Assembly: GCA_003242885.1 (NCBI GenBank)
Contig: QKMZ01000002.1
Coordinates: 248,001 to 312,000 of the forward strand
Source: Candidatus Melainabacteria bacterium
GTDB taxonomy: Bacteria > Cyanobacteriota > Vampirovibrionia > Obscuribacterales > Obscuribacteraceae
Direction: 5' to 3'
Length of the DNA: 64,000 nucleotides
The notes beneath the pieces were generated by a model. That model was given only the letters and a program-made list of their open reading frames with translations. It was not told the DNA's origin and searched no databases. Shown in pieces: positions 59,321 through 64,000 of the stretch. Numbering within the stretch: position 1 is the first letter of the stretch; every line of letters begins with the position of its first letter. Made by a program: the position numbers and the translations under genes.

Positions 59321-62300
59321 ATGCCTCGTCGCACGGATATCTCTAAAATCCTCATCATTGGCTCCGGTCCTATCCGGATTGGTCAAGCTTGCGAGTTTGA
59401 CTATTCTGGAACCCAGGCGTGCCAGGCGCTCCGTCAGGAGGGTTTTGAGGTCGTTCTGGTCAATTCCAACCCGGCGACCATCATGACCGACCCTGAGGTC
59501 GCTCAGCGGACTTATATAGAACCGTTGACCACCGAATTTGTGGAAGCTGTAATTGCGCGCGAACGTCCGCAGGCTTTGCTGCCGACAATGGGTGGGCAAA
59601 CGGCTTTGAACATCGCCGTGAATTTGCATGAGCAAGGTATTCTTCAGCGCAACGGTGTCGAGCTGATTGGTGCGACGATGGAAGCGATCAATGTCGCAGA
59701 AGACAGAGCGCTTTTCCGCAACAAGATGATCGAAATCGGCGAACCAGTGCCGCGTTCCTTCATTGCTCATTCGCTGGAAGAAGTAGAAGAACACAAAAAC
59801 GAAATCCCCCTGCCTTGCATTATTCGTCCGGCTTTCACTTTGGGTGGTACCGGTAGTGGTGCGGCTGAGACTTACGAACAATTGGTAGCGGCATGCCGCA
59901 TTGGTCTAGCTGCAAGCCCTGTCAGTGAAGTTCTTATCGAAGAAAGCGTTTTCGGCTGGAAAGAAATGGAACTTGAGGTCGTGCGCGATAAGAAGGATAA
60001 CTTCATCGTCGTTTGCGGCATAGAAAACCTCGACCCGATGGGCGTACACACCGGAGATTCGATCACGGTTGCGCCGATACAAACGCTGAGCGACCGCGAG
60101 TATCAAAAGCTGAGAGATGCGGCAGCGAAGATTATTAGAGCAATTGGCGTCGACTGCGGTGGCTCCAATATTCAATTCGCCGTCAATCCTGCCAACGGCG
60201 ATTACATCGTAATCGAGATGAATCCGCGCGTGTCGCGTTCGTCCGCATTGGCAAGTAAGGCGACAGGGTATTCAATCGCTAAAGTAGCTGCAAAGCTCGC
60301 GGTCGGCTTTACGCTTGATGAACTCAAAAATGAAGTGGCTGGAATTTCTGCTTGTTTCGAACCATCGATCGATTATGTGGTGACCAAAATCCCACGCTTC
60401 AATTTCGATAAGTTTTACGGTGCCAAAGATGGTCTAGGTACTGAAATGCGCTCTGTCGGCGAGGTAATGGCAGTCGGCACCACATTTACAGAATCCATGC
60501 ACAAAGCATTGAGAAGTTTGGAACTAAATCTCGCTGGATTTACCGAAACGCCTGGACGTGCTTCGCCTGATCGCGAGCTTTTGACCCAAAGACTGGCCAC
60601 TCCGTCTCGCTATCGTCTCACCGATATCGCCACTGCTTATGCGCAGGGATGGTCTGTTGAGGACGTACAAAGGGTTTCGAAAATAGATCCTTGGTTCCTC
60701 CATAATCTGAAGGAAATTTGCGATAACGAGCGCGGTGCTCGGGCTGTTATTGCGAAAATCGTTGAAAATTTCGGAGTCAAAGCGCTCTTTAAAGAGTTCG
60801 AGGCTGGCTTGCTCTTGCGCCTTAAGCGCGAATTCTTCAGTGATGCTCAAATTGCATCGTTCATAAATTCTGCTGTTGGACGCGAGGTTGCCACTGAGGG
60901 AGCCATTTACGCTTTTCGCCAGCGCCTCGATTTGCGCCCTGTATACAAAGCAATTGACACTTGTGCCGGCGAGTTTCCCACCCAAACAAATTACCTGTAC
61001 TCGACGTTTGCTCCGGCTCGTGAAGAATACAAAGCAGACGACTCTCAGAAAGTTGTCATCCTGGGCAGTGGTCCGAATCGCATCGGACAAGCCATCGAGT
61101 TTGATTATTGCTGCGTTCAAGCCAGCCTGGCTATAAAAGAGCAAGGCAAGAAGTCGATCATCGTTAATTGCAATCCTGAAACGGTGTCAACAGACTACGA
61201 TGTTTCTGATGTTCTCTACTTCGAACCCCTGACTCTTGAATCTGTGAGCAACATTCTTGCCGTTGAAAAACCGGTTGGAGTGATTGTGCAATTCGGTGGG
61301 CAAACGCCGCTCAATCTTGCCGAGAAGTTGGAAGCGCGTGGATTCAAGATTTTGGGCACTTCCGTGAAGGCGATCAAGCTTGCGGAAGATCGCTCGAGTT
61401 TCAGAACAGTTTTGTCAGAGCTGGGCATCAGACAACCGGAAGGCGCCATCGTTCATACCCGTGACGAGGCGCTGAAAGCGGCACGCTTGTTGGGCTTTCC
61501 CGTTTTGCTTCGACCGAGCTTTGTTCTTGGTGGAAAAGCTATGCACATTGCGCGCTCTTCGGACCACTTGCTCGAATTGATTGATTCTATTTTTGCTGCG
61601 TCGCCGGATCAGCCACTTTTGATCGATCGTTTCCTCCAGCACGCTGTCGAAGTTGACGTCGATGCACTTTCAGATGGCGAGACGACTATCGTAGCCGGCA
61701 TTATGGAGCACATCGAAGAAGCCGGAGTTCACTCCGGAGATAGTTCGTGCGTGTTGCCTTCGGTGTCTTTGTCCGAAGAATCAAAATCTCGCATTATCGC
61801 TGCTACCGAAGCAATTGCTGAAAAACTGTCCGTCAAAGGTTTGATGAACGTTCAGTACGCTATCAAAGACGGTGAGCTTTACGTGCTTGAAGTAAACCCA
61901 CGTGCCTCGCGAACTGTCCCATTCGTTTCAAAAGCGACCGGAGTATCGTGGGCAAAGTTGGCGACCCGCGTGATCATGGGTGAAAAGTTAAGCGACTTGA
62001 AGCCGCTTATTCAGCCGGTCGACAATGGTTATGCCGTTAAGTCTGTGGTTATTCCTTTTGAGCGATTTGTCGATGCTCAAGTTTGCCTCGGTCCTGAGAT
62101 GCGCTCAACCGGTGAGGTTATGGGCCAGGGGGCTAGCTTCGAGGAAGCTTATGCCCGTGCGCAAATCGCGTCTGGAAAACCCTTGCCTGTCAATGGACCC
62201 GTTCTTATTGCCGCCTCTGAGCATTTGGTTAGTGAGGCGCTAAGCGTTGTCGATGTTTTCCGTCGGCATGGCACCGAAGTGATTGTCACTTCTGAGGTGG

Positions 62301-62647
62301 CTGATTCATTCGATCCGATGAATGCTGATGCGGAAATTATTGATTTGACCAACTGGCGCATCGAAGACATTGCCGCCTGGATGAAGAAGGCTAACGTGAA
62401 ACGCGTTGTCAGTTTGTCACCTTTCGACAAACTCTGTCCTGTTCAGGCGAAAGTTCGAAGAGCCGCCGTGGGGCAGGCGATTCCATTGAGCATGACGACT
62501 AGAGATGCAATTGGTGTTAGCCAGGCGACAATGACGGTCTCTAAGATGAGTTTGCAATTGAAAGCGATTCAGGAGCGCGGTGCTGCGGCTCCGCAGCCTC
62601 AATTCGTGGGCGCACCGGCAGCGCCGGTTGTCCAACTCAGTATTTGA
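59321..62647 (+). CDS. carB: Carbamoyl-phosphate synthase large subunit
   Basis: 1108 residues; E. coli CarB has 1073, and the extra ones are mainly an Ala/Pro-rich tail. Both halves of the internal duplication are intact. [20 protein letters not shown] is the N-terminal pre-ATP-grasp block, and [20 protein letters not shown] is its C-terminal equivalent. ATP-grasp motifs include [14 protein letters not shown] and [10 protein letters not shown], with metal-site [19 protein letters not shown] and [22 protein letters not shown]-terminal MGS-type allosteric domain (around 960-1080) is divergent. It makes carbamoyl phosphate for arginine and pyrimidine synthesis from ATP, bicarbonate and ammonia. 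carA is not adjacent here. The next gene uses carbamoyl phosphate (O-carbamoyltransferase), a notable neighbour. The ribosome-binding site is weak. Confidence 0.97.
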   Translation: MPRRTDISKILIIGSGPIRIGQACEFDYSGTQACQALRQEGFEVVLVNSNPATIMTDPEVAQRTYIEPLTTEFVEAVIARERPQALLPTMGGQTALNIAVNLHEQGILQRNGVELIGATMEAINVAEDRALFRNKMIEIGEPVPRSFIAHSLEEVEEHKNEIPLPCIIRPAFTLGGTGSGAAETYEQLVAACRIGLAASPVSEVLIEESVFGWKEMELEVVRDKKDNFIVVCGIENLDPMGVHTGDSITVAPIQTLSDREYQKLRDAAAKIIRAIGVDCGGSNIQFAVNPANGDYIVIEMNPRVSRSSALASKATGYSIAKVAAKLAVGFTLDELKNEVAGISACFEPSIDYVVTKIPRFNFDKFYGAKDGLGTEMRSVGEVMAVGTTFTESMHKALRSLELNLAGFTETPGRASPDRELLTQRLATPSRYRLTDIATAYAQGWSVEDVQRVSKIDPWFLHNLKEICDNERGARAVIAKIVENFGVKALFKEFEAGLLLRLKREFFSDAQIASFINSAVGREVATEGAIYAFRQRLDLRPVYKAIDTCAGEFPTQTNYLYSTFAPAREEYKADDSQKVVILGSGPNRIGQAIEFDYCCVQASLAIKEQGKKSIIVNCNPETVSTDYDVSDVLYFEPLTLESVSNILAVEKPVGVIVQFGGQTPLNLAEKLEARGFKILGTSVKAIKLAEDRSSFRTVLSELGIRQPEGAIVHTRDEALKAARLLGFPVLLRPSFVLGGKAMHIARSSDHLLELIDSIFAASPDQPLLIDRFLQHAVEVDVDALSDGETTIVAGIMEHIEEAGVHSGDSSCVLPSVSLSEESKSRIIAATEAIAEKLSVKGLMNVQYAIKDGELYVLEVNPRASRTVPFVSKATGVSWAKLATRVIMGEKLSDLKPLIQPVDNGYAVKSVVIPFERFVDAQVCLGPEMRSTGEVMGQGASFEEAYARAQIASGKPLPVNGPVLIAASEHLVSEALSVVDVFRRHGTEVIVTSEVADSFDPMNADAEIIDLTNWRIEDIAAWMKKANVKRVVSLSPFDKLCPVQAKVRRAAVGQAIPLSMTTRDAIGVSQATMTVSKMSLQLKAIQERGAAAPQPQFVGAPAAPVVQLSI

Positions 62648-62761
62648 AAAAATTAACCGCCTTTCAACCTGATATTTCAGTCAGGACTAGAGGTTGGACT
62701 AAGGCTTATCATTGTGCCGGCGGCTTTCTTGCCGTCTTGCCACTAATCGGAAGGCGATAAC

Positions 62762-64000
62762 GTGACCGGAAAAGTTCGAATACTGGGGATCTCGGCTTAT
62801 TACCATGACTCCGCCGCTTGCCTTGTGGAAGACGGTGTCATTGTTGCTGCGGCGCAAGAAGAGCGTTTCACACGGATAAAGGGCGATTCTAGTTTCCCTC
62901 ACAATGCTGTTGGTTTTTGCCTTGAGACTGGCGGGATCACCGAAAAGGACATTGATTATGTCGTTTTTTACGAGAATCCTTACGCCAAGTTCGACCGACT
63001 TTTGACCACCTACCACGCCACTGTTCCGGCGAGTTTGCCTTCATACCTGCGCAGTTTGCCGGTGTGGTTGACTCAGAAATTGTGGATGAGAAAGCAGATT
63101 TCCGAAGAGTTGGGCGTAAAAAAGCACGTCTACTTCTGTGACCACCACCTGTCGCACGCAGCCAGCGCCTTTTTTCCGTCTCCGTTCGAAGAGGCCGCTG
63201 TGCTAACAATCGACGGCGTCGGCGAATGGTCCACGACCACCTACGGCATAGGCAAAGGCGACGATTTGAAGCTGCTCAAGCACATTCGTTTTCCCAATTC
63301 ACTCGGGTTGCTTTATTCGGCATTTACGTATTACACCGGCTTCAAAATCAATAGCGGTGAGTACAAATTGATGGGGCTTGCGCCTTATGGCAAGCCGATT
63401 TATGCGCAGATGATCATGGAAAAGCTGATCACGGTTGATGAAGAAGGTGCAGTTGCTCTGAACCAACATTACTTTGACTATGTCGGCGGACTGACCATGA
63501 CTAATGCTCGTTTTGATGAGCTTTTCGGCGGACCTCCTCGGGAGCCGGAATCAATCATTCGCCAGAAAGAAATGGACATTGCCGCGAGTATTCAGAAAGT
63601 TTTGAATGACGTTCTCATCATCATGGCTCGTCACGTGAAGGAAGCAACAGGAGCCAAAAATCTGGTGTTGGCTGGTGGTGTGGCGCTGAATGTCGTCTCT
63701 ACCGGAATACTTTCGCGCGAAAAAATCTTCGAGCAAATCTGGATTCAACCAGCGGCTGGAGATGCCGGTGGCGCGCTTGGCGCTTGCCTCTGGATGTGGC
63801 ACCAGGTGTTGGGCAAGGGCAGAACAATTCAAAAGCCTGACTCCATGTCCGGTGCTTTCCTTGGTTTGGAAATCCCCGATTACTCTGAAGAAGATGATGC
63901 CGTGCTTCGCCGAATGGGCGCTGTTTGGCAAGAGATGGATGAAGAGACTCTGCAAGACGCAATTGCCGAGGCTATCGACAATGGAGAGATCGTCGCTGTA
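62762..64000 (+). CDS. O-carbamoyltransferase, NodU/CmcH/TobZ family (3' end outside the window)
   Basis: The first 413 residues are visible; the family is ~550-600. The GTG start has GGAAGG (62749-62754) seven bases upstream. ILGISAYYHDSAACLVEDG and AAQEERFTRIKGDSSFP open the Kae1/YrdC-like N-terminal domain. FCDHHLSHAASAFFPSPF holds the metal-binding HHxxH. LTIDGVGEWSTTTYG, NSGEYKLMGLAPYGKP and LVLAGGVALNVVSTG are all diagnostic of NodU/CmcH proteins. The enzyme uses carbamoyl phosphate and ATP to carbamoylate a hydroxyl of a sugar or small molecule. Next to carB and a glycan locus, it would decorate a surface sugar (inference). The C-terminal domain boundary and end are not seen. Confidence 0.92.
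   Translation, partial: MTGKVRILGISAYYHDSAACLVEDGVIVAAAQEERFTRIKGDSSFPHNAVGFCLETGGITEKDIDYVVFYENPYAKFDRLLTTYHATVPASLPSYLRSLPVWLTQKLWMRKQISEELGVKKHVYFCDHHLSHAASAFFPSPFEEAAVLTIDGVGEWSTTTYGIGKGDDLKLLKHIRFPNSLGLLYSAFTYYTGFKINSGEYKLMGLAPYGKPIYAQMIMEKLITVDEEGAVALNQHYFDYVGGLTMTNARFDELFGGPPREPESIIRQKEMDIAASIQKVLNDVLIIMARHVKEATGAKNLVLAGGVALNVVSTGILSREKIFEQIWIQPAAGDAGGALGACLWMWHQVLGKGRTIQKPDSMSGAFLGLEIPDYSEEDDAVLRRMGAVWQEMDEETLQDAIAEAIDNGEIVAV

Noticed and set aside
60524..61144. 206-residue open frame antisense to carB
   Set aside because: It is a shadow of a highly conserved gene with no start signal or domain of its own.
62665..62696. Inverted repeat CAACCT/AGGTTG after carB as a terminator
   Set aside because: The arms are only 6 bp with a 20-base loop and no T-tract. 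An inner CCTGA/TCAGG competes with it. It is too weak to call.
1..64000. CRISPR arrays, insertion sequences, tRNA or rRNA genes
   Set aside because: No direct repeat array, transposase-like protein, cloverleaf or ribosomal RNA sequence was noticed on either strand.

Overview
This 64 kb window is almost entirely a large cell-surface polysaccharide (O-antigen, capsule or exopolysaccharide) locus. It is followed by two housekeeping genes, a phosphomannomutase/phosphoglucomutase and carB, and by the first part of an O-carbamoyltransferase gene that runs off the window. I see no rRNA, tRNA, insertion sequence or CRISPR array. The base composition looks moderate. A Wzm/Wzt-type ABC exporter, an O-antigen-ligase-like protein and YfhO/GT-C-type membrane proteins suggest a bacterium with a complex envelope. 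A DUF4388 protein with a degenerate cyclase domain, MshEN-like repeats and a cyanobacterial-type TASHL mutase motif would fit a non-photosynthetic relative of Cyanobacteria (Obscuribacter/Melainabacteria-like). That placement is an inference I hold at about 0.4.

Layout. 1-3956 (+): the C-terminal part of an acyltransferase-3/SGNH protein, a GT4 glycosyltransferase and an O-antigen ligase. 3963-9256 (-): an operon with a DUF4388/degenerate-GGDEF protein, an MshEN-repeat protein and a large GT-C-like membrane protein. 9810-13690 (+): ABC exporter permease and ATPase, a glycosyltransferase with an appended beta-sandwich, and a coiled-coil protein carrying a related beta-sandwich. 13707-15404 (-): a GT2 and a sugar-1-phosphate nucleotidyltransferase. 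15593-20899 (+): an RmlD/FnlB-like reductase, a DPM1-like GT2, a sugar C-methyltransferase, a UDP-GlcNAc 2-epimerase and a sulfotransferase. 20896-23391 (-): a YfhO-family protein. 23692-24759 (+): a CapE/WbjB dehydratase. 24756-42896 (-): a long run of glycosyltransferases, methyltransferases, an O-acyltransferase, two GT-C-like proteins, a sulfotransferase, an SGNH-like protein, WecE aminotransferase and a GtrB-like GT2. 42969-45859 (+): a WecD-like acetyltransferase, a Gfo/Idh/MocA oxidoreductase and a GT2. 45849-52185 (-): an RmlC-like cupin, GT4s, a sulfotransferase and a GT-B protein. 52337-55311 (+): two GT4s. 55328-57146 (-): a nucleotidyltransferase and a LegB-like dehydratase. 57729-64000 (+): the mutase, carB and the carbamoyltransferase.

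How the parts may fit. Precursor genes point to UDP-L-FucNAc or a close relative (CapE/WbjB, RmlD/FnlB-like, WecB-like), to dTDP-Fuc4NAc (WecE, WecD), to a C-methylated deoxysugar, and to a 4-keto-6-deoxy-HexNAc route through the LegB-like pair. About 15 glycosyltransferases would build the glycan. Three sulfotransferases, two acyltransferase/SGNH-type genes, several methyltransferases and a carbamoyltransferase would decorate it. The ABC-2 transporter would export it. No RmlA/RmlB pair, initiating phosphoglycosyltransferase, Wzx or PAPS-synthesis gene is visible here.

The glycosyltransferases fall into visible paralogue sets, so much of the locus grew by duplication. One set member is only a C-terminal half. 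The most unusual features are accessory beta-sandwich modules shared between different enzymes, the half glycosyltransferase, and the degenerate DUF4388/GGDEF plus MshEN-repeat operon inside a polysaccharide locus.
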